This document shows, one piece after another, positions 35,134 through 46,100 of a stretch of 64,000 nucleotides of DNA. The notes under the pieces are model-generated. The model saw nothing but the letters and a program-made list of their open reading frames with translations, ran no database searches and was not told the DNA's origin. Origin of the DNA: Clitoria ternatea. Its lineage: Eukaryota > Streptophyta > Magnoliopsida > Fabales > Fabaceae. A program made the translations under genes and the position numbers. Numbering within the stretch: position 1 is the first letter of the stretch; every line of letters starts with the position of its first letter. Where the stretch lies: contig CM075670.1 of assembly GCA_037962975.1 (NCBI GenBank), positions 148,742,501-148,806,500 of the forward strand, given 5' to 3'.

Positions 35134-36418
35134 TGTTGGAAATATGCACTAAAAGCCTATAAAGAACGCATCATTTTGAATAAATCATTTTTTGTTAAAT
35201 AATTTAACAACCTTTATTTATCCTTGGAGTAATAGGTCATATGAGAGTTATTCCTAAAATGTCCCTAGTCAAGTATTTACGTGGGGACATGTAAATACAT
35301 TAAGACTAGTGTGTGAGTGTACTGATGATCTGATCTCACAGATCATGGATATAAATGATATCAAGTCTTCACATGGGTACATATTAAGAGTAATGATGTA
35401 CTGGACAAACCCACCATGAGAATGTTGCATGGATCGTTACATGAATGTCATAAACGATTCTCAATGTGATAATGTTATATGTAGTCCTTTGACCTGAAGT
35501 CACTATGATTCCTACATAAGGAGTTTGTTGTTTTAATACAATCAAACGTCTTCTGTAACAAGAGGACTATAAAGGTTGTGGTTAAGCAATGAACAAATTA
35601 TACAGAGGGATGTGAGTGATGTAGATGTGATTTGTCTCTCCTATGTGACAGGAGTGATATCTATAGGCCATTTGATGGAGTGAGACTAAGGAAATGCATG
35701 GCCATGCTAGAAAGAATAAATATTGGATATTTATTTGGATAAAGTCTACTCCGGTATCAAGTAAAATAAATTGGACCGTACAAGGATGACGCGACCATGC
35801 CTTAGGCCCAATTAGGATATCATGACAAAAGGAACAAACATATAAAATAATTATCACTTATAGGTTATGTTGATAATAAATAATATTTGGACATAATGAT
35901 GCATTGCTAGATGTCGCTCTTATTTTATATTAATAATAAAATAGTTTATTATTAATATAACCGAGTATTTTACCTATAGGGTCACACACATAGAGTAAGC
36001 CTATCAGAAAATTTCTTTTTATTTTAGTTGGACTAAAATAAAACTATTGGGTCTAACTCAATTAGAATGAGTAAGGAGCCCACTCTTTAGAGAGCAAATT
36101 AGGTCAAACCTAAGCCTATAAATAGAGAATAAGATGCTCATAGGCGGATAACCAAAAAAAAGACACAAAATACGCAAAAGTTGCAAAAGCTACACACCGT
36201 CAAACTAGCATTTAGAAGGTGTGACATTTCTGGTGGGAGTACTCATGTGGACTCTTAAAGGACGAGGCTATGACTGCTTCAATTCGACTTTCTTCAAGAG
36301 GTAATCCTAAAACGCAATATTTTTTTAGTGTTTGTCTTATGCTTTGAAACATAGCGCTTTGCAAATCCTATAGGAATCCTTGTATTTCCACTGCTCATGC
36401 ACTAAGGATTCCCTAACA
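35134..36418 (+). repeat. 5' LTR of the Tork/BARE-like element
   Basis: A direct repeat of 54309-55593. A TATA box, CCTATAAATAGAG, lies at about 36116. TG...CA ends are intact. Confidence 0.92.
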
Positions 36419-36419
36419 G

Positions 36420-36431
36420 TGGTATCAGAGC
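36420..36431 (+). other. Primer binding site, Tork/BARE-like element
   Basis: TGGTATCAGAGC, an exact tRNA-iMet type site, begins one base after the LTR end. Confidence 0.88.
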
Positions 36432-36489
36432 TTGGTTGTAAACCCGTGTTTTGGGCAAATGTTTGCTTAAAGAACATGTAAAAATAAAA

Positions 36490-37298
36490 TAAAATTTATT
36501 TTACAAAAAGAATTGTAAAGGTTGAATCCTTTTGCAAAGGTTGCATCTTTTATTATATATGTTGTAAAGGTTGCATTTTTAATGAGATATTATGTAAAGG
36601 TTGCATTTTTATGAGATATGTTGCAAAAGTTACACCTTTTGAAAGCTAATATCAATTTATTTTTGTTTTATGTATATTGATTGCTTTTCTCAATATTTTA
36701 ATTACAGAACATGTTTTTGGGATGTGCTTTATTATATGAACATGTTGTATGTTACAATGGTGATTATTTTATATGTGTTCTAATTATAGGGCATGTTTTA
36801 TGTTTATTTAATTAAATTGAAATCAAGGGTTGTATGCAATGCACGTCTATATTCTTTCTCTTTTCTAATATGAATTGTTCATGTGAGATGGTGTTTGAAA
36901 AGTTTAAGAGTTAAACCCTAGCTGTAATGGAAACTAAGATTCAAAAGTTGAAACCTAGTCATAATGGTATTTTATTTATTTGCAAATGTTACAAATAAAA
37001 TATTTGATTTTAATATTATATTTTAAATTCAATTTGTAAAAGTTGCAAATTAAATTTTAATTGTTTGTTAAATTTAAAGTTTGTACGAGTTACAAATTTA
37101 AATAATTTATTCTTATTAATTTTAATAGGATTTGCATCGTTTGTGATCCTTTTAAAATTAATGTGATTTGTAAGAGTTACAAATTTAAATAATTTATTCT
37201 TATTAATTTTAATACGATTTGCATCATATATGATCTTTTTAAAATTAATGTGATTTGTAGAAGTTACAAATTGATTCATATTTATTAAATTTAATATG
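36490..37298 (+). repeat. AT-rich leader with two tandem repeat sets
   Basis: At about 36510-36640 GTAAAGGTTGCATTTTTA-like units recur four or five times. At about 37085-37258 two copies of an 87-bp unit (GAGTTACAAATTTAAATAATTTATTC..., ending ATTAATGTGATTTGTA) follow one another, with partial units on either side. GTTACAAAT repeats resume after the Tat element (49520-49630), confirming that it split one repeat field. No coding content. Confidence 0.75.
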
Positions 37299-37303
37299 AT
37301 TTG
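37299..37303 (+). repeat. Target site duplication ATTTG, left copy
   Basis: ATTTG directly before the left Tat LTR; the same five bases follow the right LTR at 49516-49520. Exact 5-bp duplication as made by Ty3 integrases. Confidence 0.95.
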
Positions 37304-38115
37304 TGAACTGGTCTGGACCGGGGTCTAGGATCCGGTATGGGACCAGCCACAAGGATACAGATGTTTTTAGGGTTTGCACACCGGAACTGTGTACATCCGA
37401 CGTACTAATCCGGTCTCTCAGTGGGAGAGGCCGGTCTTGTTGTCCTGGAGATCCTTCACACCAACGATTCGCGTTGTAGGAGGGCGAAAGGTGGTGCCAC
37501 CTGCGAAGATTCTCCGACGCTCAAGTTAGAAGAGTGTATGAACTGAATGAATACTCAAGCGTGATAACAGTAAAATGTGAGATAGAATAACGATACCATG
37601 CATGTGTGTTGATATGGCCTCTTATAGTTGAACGTAAGAGAGAAAAAAAAATGAGACGTTGGATGCAGGTGGGTCCCTTATCTCTGATTGCGTGTATATT
37701 GTGTCAATCAAAGTGGCTCGACTTTCAGAATGTGTCAGGAGGGTAGGTCAATTATCAGAGTACAATCCTCCAGAGAGAGGAGAGGATAATCACCTTTTCC
37801 GCATAATCTGCTGACACGCCCACTTACTTTCTGAAGCCATTGATGTGACGTATTTTGCTACAAACAGTGTCTTCGTTGATAAGTTATCAAAAGGCTCTTC
37901 TCTTGCTATCGGGGAAAAGCTAACAATTATATAAATATCCCGTATCAATGAACATAGAACCGTTACAGCGAAAATGAATGATGCTGTCATGGAGTGAGGG
38001 CGGATGACCAGACAACGGATATCCGGTGTGGTAACGTTGAACCTGGACACCGGTTTTCCTTATATGAGGTCAGTCTGACGTCACAAGTATGGGGGCCGGT
38101 ATCTAGACCGGATCA
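37304..38115 (-). repeat. 3' LTR of the Tat element (left copy)
   Basis: TGAACTGGTC...ACCGGATCA, identical by eye to 48704-49515. A TATA-like ATATTTATATAAT occurs on the minus strand near 37925-37942. An 86-codon minus-strand frame inside (also in the other LTR) has no known domain. Confidence 0.95.
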
Positions 38116-38128
38116 TCTGTCCCCTAGC
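38116..38128 (-). other. Polypurine tract, Tat element
   Basis: On the minus strand CTAGGGGACAGA directly precedes the 3' LTR. Confidence 0.7.
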
Positions 38129-38800
38129 TTGTATGAGGGACTGTTAAGTTGCTCATATGAGCTACACAATTCTCGAGAGAAGTCTAGATGCCGGTAGTAC
38201 ATTCTTGTAAGTCTCTAGGAACTCGGTGGCGTCCGCTCTACTAAACAAGTGACCGCCCTCTTCGCGTTGTGTACAACGGATTCAGACAGCATAAAAATAA
38301 GCAGCGGAAATCCCAAGAGTTTTTGAAAATCGAAACTCTCGGTATTCGAAAAGTGGTTGGTAGGCATTAAATGCGCACAACATGATTAGACAATAAATGC
38401 GTTTTTTATGCAAGAGCCATCATTGCCCAAGAGTGTAACCGTCGATTGAGCTTATTGGGCCTGGATTCAAACTGAGTGGGGGCCCATTAAGCGAAAACGT
38501 TTGCTGAAACGTTACTGTTTTCGCGCCCGTTTGTGGTGAAGCGACGGAGTCGTTTCAATTTGAAAGGGTTGCGTTTTGAGGCAAACCTTGTGACCTTCGA
38601 TGAAACACTGTGTTTCTTCGTTACCTATAAAAGGAACTCTTAGCAGATTTAGGAATCCACCCTTACTCTCAAACTTAGTGAAACTCTGCTCAAATTTCCT
38701 TGGAATTTCCTTGTCGTCTTCAACTTCTCAAAGATCCTCCTTCTTTAGGTAACCTTCCTTCCCTTCAACTCCTTGCAATTTTAATCATTCTATTTCCATC
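38129..38800 (+). promoter_or_regulatory. Promoter and 5' leader of the antisense gene (TATA box)
   Basis: TATA box CTATAAAAGG at 38625-38634 on the plus strand, 170 bp before the ATG at 38801. A transcript start near 38660 would give a leader of about 140 bases, rich in CTTC and CCTT as in many plant leaders. The rest (38129-38600) has no coding signal. The promoter lies just inside the element, next to its 3' LTR, and points towards pol. Confidence 0.6.
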
Positions 38801-41452
38801 ATGCGCCCTAGAGCTGGACACGCTGGTCCTTCAAATAGAGGGAGGTTTGGCTCTCGTGCCCCCCTTAGCCACCGTGGTGGGAGGATTCCAGCGAATCCTC
38901 CTGTGGCTGGGCGCCATCGCTCAGAGAGAGCCGAAGCTTCTTCCTCACGAGCGTCTTCTTCATCCCGTCGCTCTGAGGTTCCCCTTGGTTCGAGGGCTAC
39001 CAGCCGCTCTGATGAGGGGTCAAGTGCTGAGGGTTATCTCTCTGACGATGTTGCTTTTTATCACAGCACCTACGCATTCCACCGCGCCTGCACAACCATG
39101 GATCTTCCAGGACGTGGAAAAACGCCGTTTCTCCGCTCTGCTGAAGGGTGTGTCAACGTTGTGGCACACCGGCTTGATTGGGAGAAACTCAACAGGGAAA
39201 AACCTTATTGCTGGGTGGAAGAGGAGTTCTTAGAGATCCCTTCGCACCATGCAAGTGAGGAGGAGCGCACAGTTTCTTTCCGCTGTAAGATATACTCGGA
39301 TAAGAAGTACAAAGCACGATACGCTGTGATGGCTCCGCATCCTTCTGAAAGAATATGCCACAACGTCCCTGACGCGAGGTCGGTCTACATGTACGACTTC
39401 GTTTTCTTAAAGCTGGGGGTGCGCTTTCCACTGACGGATTTCCAGATGGCCGTCCTGCGTTTCTTAGACTGTGCCCCCTCACAATTACATCCCAACGGTT
39501 GGAGTCTTGTCCGAGCTCTGGAAGTCTTGGGGGAGCATTTTGGCTTCTCCGCCACTGTGGCCAAGCTGTTTTACTATTGCCAAGTGGTCCGCCGAGCTAA
39601 TAAGAAGGGCGGCCTTGGGTTCATTACACTCCGTAGTGACTCAAGGGTTGTAAATTTCAAGTCTTATACGGAATCCGCAAAGGCAGATGGGCGCTCCTTC
39701 AAGCACTACTACACGCGGGTCCGGATTCAACCAAATAAGCCGGTCTTCTGGCGAAATAAAGAGGGGTTTACCAAGTTTCCCCTTAGCTGGACGCACGAGC
39801 ATTTTCTCCTTATGAGCCGTGCTTATTATACAGATGAGAGTGAACTTTCCCCTCATTCTGTTGAGGTCTTGAGCGCCCTGCAGACGGCCTCAAAGACCCT
39901 CAAAGGGTTTTCCAGCCGTCTTCTCCTGGCCGAGGAAGACATCAAAAACACCTACCTCCGTAATATTCGCTCTTATTCTCCTTGTGTTGTATGGTTATAC
40001 CGTTCTAGTTATTTTCCTTCTTGTATGCTTATTCAACTTTTTTTGTTTTGCAGAACAAATTGAAAAGGCCTGCCCAGAAATGTTGTCGCTAAGGTCCATG
40101 ATGGCTGACGACGACTCCTCTTCTGAAGAAAATGAAATCCAGGCGAAGAGGAACGCCACCAAAACTCCCCTTATTCCTCTGACTTCTGCAGTAGGAGATG
40201 AGGTTCCTCTCTTCGACGAGGAGGAAGCCGAAGAAGCAACTGAGGCCGCTGGAGCGGGTGGCGAGGAGGCCGTCCCAGAGAAAAAGAAAAAGAAGAGGCA
40301 TCTTGTAAAGAAGGCCGATCAAGAGAAGCCCTCCTCTGATGACCCTGTGAAGAAGCGTCAGAGGACGGCCGAAGAATCCGAATTAAAGAAGAACAAGGGA
40401 AAGGAACCCGCTCCTGAGTTCTCTGCACCTTCTTCTCAAAATGCTTCAGAGCCGGATTCTGGGAACGGTCCTCCTCCGGCGTTCGATCCTCCGCGTGACT
40501 CCTTCCTTTCTCATTATTTGTGGTTTCAAGGATCTATGCCTCCTACTCTCCCAAAGGCACGGTTTGCCTCCGCCCTTCCCTCGACGCTGCTGGGGTCCGA
40601 GGTGCTTGCAAGGCTGGGCGTTGGCAACTTGATGAACTGTCTGGCCTGCTTGAGTCCCTGAGCGAGAAAGCTGATTATATGGATCAGGTTGAAAAACTTG
40701 AGACCGAACTCGCAGTGAAGGAGAAATGGGCAGCCAAACAAGCTGAAGCTCGCAGGGGTGTGGAATCGGAATTGGAAAAAACTAAAGAAACACTCCAGAG
40801 GAAAACGGAAGAGGCAAGCAAAGTTCATTTTGTGAATAAGGCCCTAGAACGGGAAGTTGCCGACCTCCAAAATAAGAACAAATCCATACCCCTCCTTGAA
40901 GAAGAATTACAACTGGAGAAGAAGAGATCGGCTAAGCTTGCTGACGATCTCAAAGTTATGGAGGATGGTCGCAACAAGGACCTTGGGGAGTGGGAGTCTA
41001 TTCGGAAGGAGATGCAAGCCCAAATTGATGAACTCAAAAAGGGTGGTGCGAGTGCTGGGCCTTCAGAAGAGGATTACGCCAAGGTTCAAAGAAGGCTAGC
41101 TGCTGCAAAGGCCAAGGCTGCCAAAGCCTTGGATATATGCAAAAATGTGGCGTATGAATCTTTCGGCCTGGCCCTTCGTCAAGTCTACTATCGTAACCCT
41201 GGAATAAAGCTGAATTTGTACGGATTAGATCCGTTCTTTGAGTTCCATGGGGGAAGACTTGTAGAAGTTCACAAGGACGGATCGCACCACGAGCCCCATG
41301 CATCTCTGTACGAACTGCCTCCTCTCCCAGAAGGCCAAAGTATGGAGCCTACCACGTCCACTGCTGCCTCTGGAGCTGAAGCACAAGAAGGTGCCCAAAC
41401 TGGAATGGAGGACAGAGCGGAGAAGGGAGGAGTGCTCACTGTGGAGGATTAA
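38801..41452 (+). CDS. Antisense additional ORF of the Tat element (gypsy-type transposon domain), spliced
   Basis: Exon 1 is 38801-39959. An intron at 39960-40053 has GTAATA...TTTTGCAG borders, removes a stop and keeps the frame. Exon 2 is 40054-41452. Residues 1-80 are Arg/Ser-rich. A folded region of about 300 residues follows (LTDFQMAVLRFL, HPNGWSLVRALEVL, FKHYYTRVRI) like the 'putative gypsy type transposon' family PF04195. Next comes an acidic, Lys-rich stretch with a possible nuclear signal (EKKKKKRHLVKK), then a long coiled coil (about 40665-41100) and a conserved end (LRQVYYRNPGIKLNLYG...FEFHGGRLVE). A one-base frame change is needed between about 40600 and 40632; either a mutation or a missed splice. 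A GAAATAAAATT poly(A)-like signal is at 41548. Its function is unknown; such genes run opposite to pol in Tat elements. Confidence 0.8.
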
Positions 41453-42173
41453 GCACCGGCCCCTTAATTTATGCTTTATTCATAGCTGTGTACTGGGATC
41501 AGCTCCAGTTTTAACTACCTTGTAACCTGAATAATTTCTTTATTCTTGGAAATAAAATTCACTGTTGCTTTTCTTCAACTGCTTGCGTCGAATGTATGAT
41601 TGTTGGATAACTTAGTGTTGTACCAAACACTATTGTTTTTAATGCTTTACGAATCCGTTCTGTGTGGTTACCAAGCTGCTTAACGCGTACTTATCACACC
41701 GGATTAAGACAACAAATAGTAATGAATAAATAACAATTAAGTTAAAGCACGCCCTGTCCCCAGGTGTAAGTTCATTGGGAAGGGAGAGTTTATCTCAAAA
41801 TTACCTTTTAAATTCTCAAAAGATAGAAATGCTTATCTGTCCTCGAAGATGTGGAGCAGGTACATTAGCTTTCAACCGCTCTGGGATGGGTATTCCACAA
41901 TTGAGGACGGATATTGCCTTAGAATCTTGTATAGCTTTGGCAAGGGTAAGCTTTATGCCTTTCTCTTGAGGTTCGGTTTGGTCCTACACCTCAAGTCTTC
42001 ACACGGTGTTCGGTTCGATCCTACTAACCGTACTTGGAGTTCGGTGCAATCCTACAATCCAAGCCTTCAACACGGGGTTCGGATCAGGGCTAATCCTGAA
42101 CCTACTGCGCCCGTTACTCAGGGTTCAGCGCGGTTTTCTCTGTGAACCGGCCTACTGCGCCCAAGCCTTCGCA
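41453..42173. other. Noncoding DNA between the antisense gene and the tandem array
   Basis: 3' UTR of the antisense gene, then sequence with early, diverged TTCGGTT(C/T)G...CCTAC repeats (41970-42170) that grade into the 59-bp array. Small frames here carry no domain. Confidence 0.55.
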
Positions 42174-42870
42174 TGGGGTTCGGTTTGTGGCCTTGAAAAA
42201 GGACCAGCCCTACAACCCATGTTGTTTTCGAATGGGGTTCGGTTTGTGGCCTTGAGAAAGGACCAGCCCTACAACCCATGTTGTCTTCAAATGGGGTTCG
42301 GTTTGTGGCCTTGAGAAATGACCAGCCCTACAACCCATGTTGTCTTCGAATGGGGTTCGGTTTGTGGCCTTGAGAAAGGACCAGCCCTACAACCCATGTT
42401 GTCTTCGAATGGGGTTCGGTTTGTGGCCTTGAGAAAGGACCAGCCCTACAACCCATGTTGTCTTCAAATGGGGTTCGGTTTGTGGCCTTGAGAAAGGACC
42501 AGCCCTACAACCCATGTTGTCTTCAAATGGGGTTCGGTTTGTGGCCTTGAGAAAGGACCAGCCCTACAACCCATGTTGTCTTCGAATGGGGTTCGGTTTG
42601 TGGCCTTGAGAAAGGACCAGCCCTACAACCCATGTTGTCTTCGAATGGGGTTCGGTTTGTGGCCTTGAGAAAGGACCAGCCCTACAACCCATGTTGTCTT
42701 CAAATGGGGTTCGGTTTGTGGCCTTGAGAAAGGACCAGCCCTACAACCCATGTTGTCTTCGAATGGGGTTCGGTTTGTGGCCTTGAGAAAGGACCAGCCC
42801 TACAACCCATGTTGTCTTCGAATGGGGTTCGGTTTGTGGCCTTGAGAAAGGACCAGCCCTACAACCCATT
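42174..42870. repeat. 59-bp tandem array, about 12 copies
   Basis: The unit contains GGGGTTCGGTTTGTGGCC, TTGAGAAAGGACCAGCCC and TACAACCCATGTTGTCTTC. Copies are nearly identical, varying mainly at TTC(G/A)AATG and in AAAGGACC/AAATGACC. It lies in the noncoding region after pol, the part of Tat elements known to carry tandem arrays that can seed satellite DNA. Confidence 0.97.
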
Positions 42871-43178
42871 CCACCTCGAGGAATTACATCGTCTGACTTG
42901 GGGGGGTCTCCCTCCGTTCTTCGAGGAATTATCACATCAACTAGAAAATAGGTAGTTACGTTCATCCGTCCTGAGGTGTATGCGTATTAAACCACGGCTT
43001 TAAATCATAACACATAAGAAAAGTGAGAATGATAGGGCGGTGAAAGTGTATTCTTATTAAAACTGAATATAGATTACACAAAGAGCATCGTTGGGGCTAT
43101 GCCTCGTTAAAACCTTCTTGAGAAAACCCAGTGGGAAAAAACTCAAGTAAGGAAAAAGAGTACATGCCGTCTTACCAA
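42871..43178. other. Spacer between pol stop and the 59-bp array
   Basis: Pol 3' noncoding region on the minus strand. An AAAACCCAGTGGGAAAAAACTC phrase sits at 43124-43145. No coding signal. Confidence 0.5.
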
Positions 43179-46100
43179 CTAGCTGTAATACATTCGTAAA
43201 TTCTGAGTGTTCCATTTGTTGCGGATTGGGGTTCCGTCAAGTTCTTCCAATCGGTATGATCCCTTTCCAGTCACCTCCGAAACTCTATAAGGTCCTTCCC
43301 ACGTTGGTGCTAGCTTTCCTTGGTGAGCGAACTTATTCCCCACACTGGCCTTTCTCAGAACAAGGTCTCCGGTGTTAAAAGCTCTGTACTGGACACGTTT
43401 ATTGTACCGGAGTGCAGCCTTTGCTTTTATTGCCTGATCTCTGACGAAAGCCTTTTCCCTCAACTCTTGGAGGACGTCCAGCTCTGATGCTAAGTTGGCG
43501 TTGTTATCTTCTGCTGAAAAATACTCGACACGAGCCGATCTTTTTTGTAACTCAACTGGGATCATCGCCTCAACCCCGTACACCAACCGGTATGGGGATT
43601 CGTTAGTTGAAGAATGAGGCGTAGTGCGGTATGCCCATAGAACATGACATAACTGGTCCGTCCATCCTCCCTTCGCTTCTCCCAGACGCTTCTTTAACCC
43701 CTTTAGCACCTCTCGATTAGCTACCTCTGCTTGCCCATTGGTCTGGGGGTGTTCAACAGATGAAAATATCTGGACTATCCCCAGTCCTTCAAGTAAGTCC
43801 GTGAACTTTTTGTCTGTAAACTGGGTGCCGTTGTCAGTCACAATCCGCCCTGGCACCCCGAACCGAGCAATGATATTTTCGTACATGAAACGTCTTGTAC
43901 GTGCAGAAGTGATATGCACTACTGGTTCTGCCTCGATCCATTTGGTGAAGTAGTCTACCCCCACAATCAAGTATTTGATACCTCCTGGCGCAGTGGGAAA
44001 CGGTCCCAGAATATCAAGGCCCCATTGGTAGAACGGCCAAGGCACAGCAGATGAAGATAACTCTTGGGCCGGTGTATGGTGGAGATTGGAGAATTTTTGG
44101 CAAGCGTCGCATTTCCTCACGAAGTCTGCGGAATCCTGCTTCACAGTGGGCCACCAGTATCCAGCCCTGAGGACTTTTCTCATTAGGCTTCGGCCTCCAG
44201 CGTGGTGCCCACATTGCCCCTCGTGTACCTCAGTTAAGATCGCTTGAACTTCGTCCTCTCTTAAACATGAAAGATACGGGACAGAGAATCCCTTTCTGTA
44301 GAGAGCACCATCGACCATAGTAAAATATGGCAACTCCTTCTTTACTCGTCTCCTTTCCTTCTCGTCAGTGGGAAGTTGACCATCAGCCAGATAACGAATA
44401 TAGGGGATGACCCAAGAATCCTCATATGGATAGCTCACCATGACAGCATTCAGAGAAGGATACAGAGGTATACTGGGTGATGTCAAAGTGCTCTGAACCA
44501 CCGTTGTTGTGCTACCAGGCTGCTTTGTACTTGCCAATCTTGACAAGATATCTGCTCTGGTATTTTCTTCCCTGGGCACATGCTTGAACTCTAAAACTTC
44601 AAATCTTCCCTTCAGCTCATTAACACAATTCAAGTACAATTGAAGTTGTGGTTCCTTCGCCTGGTACTCTCCCTGGACTTGCGAAATCACCAGCTGAGAA
44701 TCGCTGCAGAGGGTCACTGCTGATGCTCCGATATCAATTGCCGCACGGAGACCGGCCAAGCATGCTTCGTATTCAGCTTGATTGTTAGAGGTCTTGAAAT
44801 TGAATCGGAGGGAAATTTCTAAGTGTACGCCGTCATCACTTTCTACCACCACACCTGCTCCACATCCTTTGCTGTTTGACGAACCGTCAACGTAGATGGT
44901 CCAATGCGTTCGAGGGGTCGCCGGGTCTGCCCCAGTCATTTCCACTACAAAATCGGCCAACACTTGTGCCTTGATGGCTCCTCGAGGCTCATATAAAATC
45001 TCAAATTCAGATAGCTCAATAGACCATTTTATCATCCTTCCAGCGAGGTCTGGCTTGCTGAGTACTGAACGGAGCGGCAAATCCGTTCTTACCAATACTG
45101 GGTGCGCATGGAAATAAGGCCTCAACCGTCGTGATGCCCAAACGACTGCCAAGGCGGCTTTCTCAATTTTCTGATACCTTCCTTCCGCCCCCTGAAACGT
45201 TTTACTAGTAAAGTACACCGGTCTTTGCCCTTCAGGGGTTTCTTTTACCAGGGCTACACCTAGAGCTTCGTCGGATATTGCCAAGTATAAGATTAACGTT
45301 TCGCCTGGATCAGGCTTAACAAGAATTGGTGGGCTCGAGAGAACGGCTTTGAGCTGCTGGAAGGCTTGCTCTTGTTCCTCTCCCCATTTAAAACTCTTGT
45401 GTTTCTTCAACGCCTTATACAAGGGGAGGGACCTGTGCGCCATCTTAGGCATGAAACGAGCTAAAGCGGCCACTTTCCCATTCAATGACTGGACCTCCCT
45501 CAAACATTTAGGACTCTGCATGTCCAGGATTGCTTGACATTTCCCGGGGTTAGCTTCAATGCCTCGTTGAGTCAACATAAATCCCAAGAATTTTCCTGCT
45601 GGAACGGCGAAAGTGCACTTTAAAGGATTTAACCTCATGTTGTACTGCCGAAGCCTAGTGAAAACTTGGCGTAGATCTTCAATGTGGTCTCCTCCAGCGG
45701 GCGTTTTGGCTATGATATCATCGATATAAACTTCGACCAGCTTGGTATGCATCCCTTCAAAGACTTTGTTAATCATGCGCTGATAGGTAGCGCCTGCGTT
45801 CTTCAGTCCAAAAGGCATGACGGTGTAGCAGAAAACACCGCGGTCGTTGATAAATGCAGTCTTCTCCTGGTCTCCCTCCCACATCGGAATCTGGTTGTAC
45901 CCCGAATAAGCATCCATGAAACTGAGATATTGGTAACCAGATGAATCATCCACCATGCGATCGATGTTGGGCAGGGGATATGGATCTTTAGGGCAGCAAC
46001 GGTTAAGATCCACATAATCAGTACACATCCTCCATTTGCCGTTAGCCTTCTGCACCATGACCACATTAGAAAGCCAAGATGAATAGCGTATCTCCCTTAT

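Noticed and set aside
37016..37279. Minus-strand 87-codon repetitive frame
   Set aside because: Produced by the 87-bp tandem repeat, whose length is a multiple of three; not a gene.
37790..38050. 86-codon frame present in both Tat LTRs (also 49190-49450)
   Set aside because: Conserved only because the LTRs are identical; no domain. It would need transcript evidence.
42174..42870. A CRISPR-like regular array
   Set aside because: Units are contiguous 59-bp tandem copies with no unique spacers, in a plant transposon.
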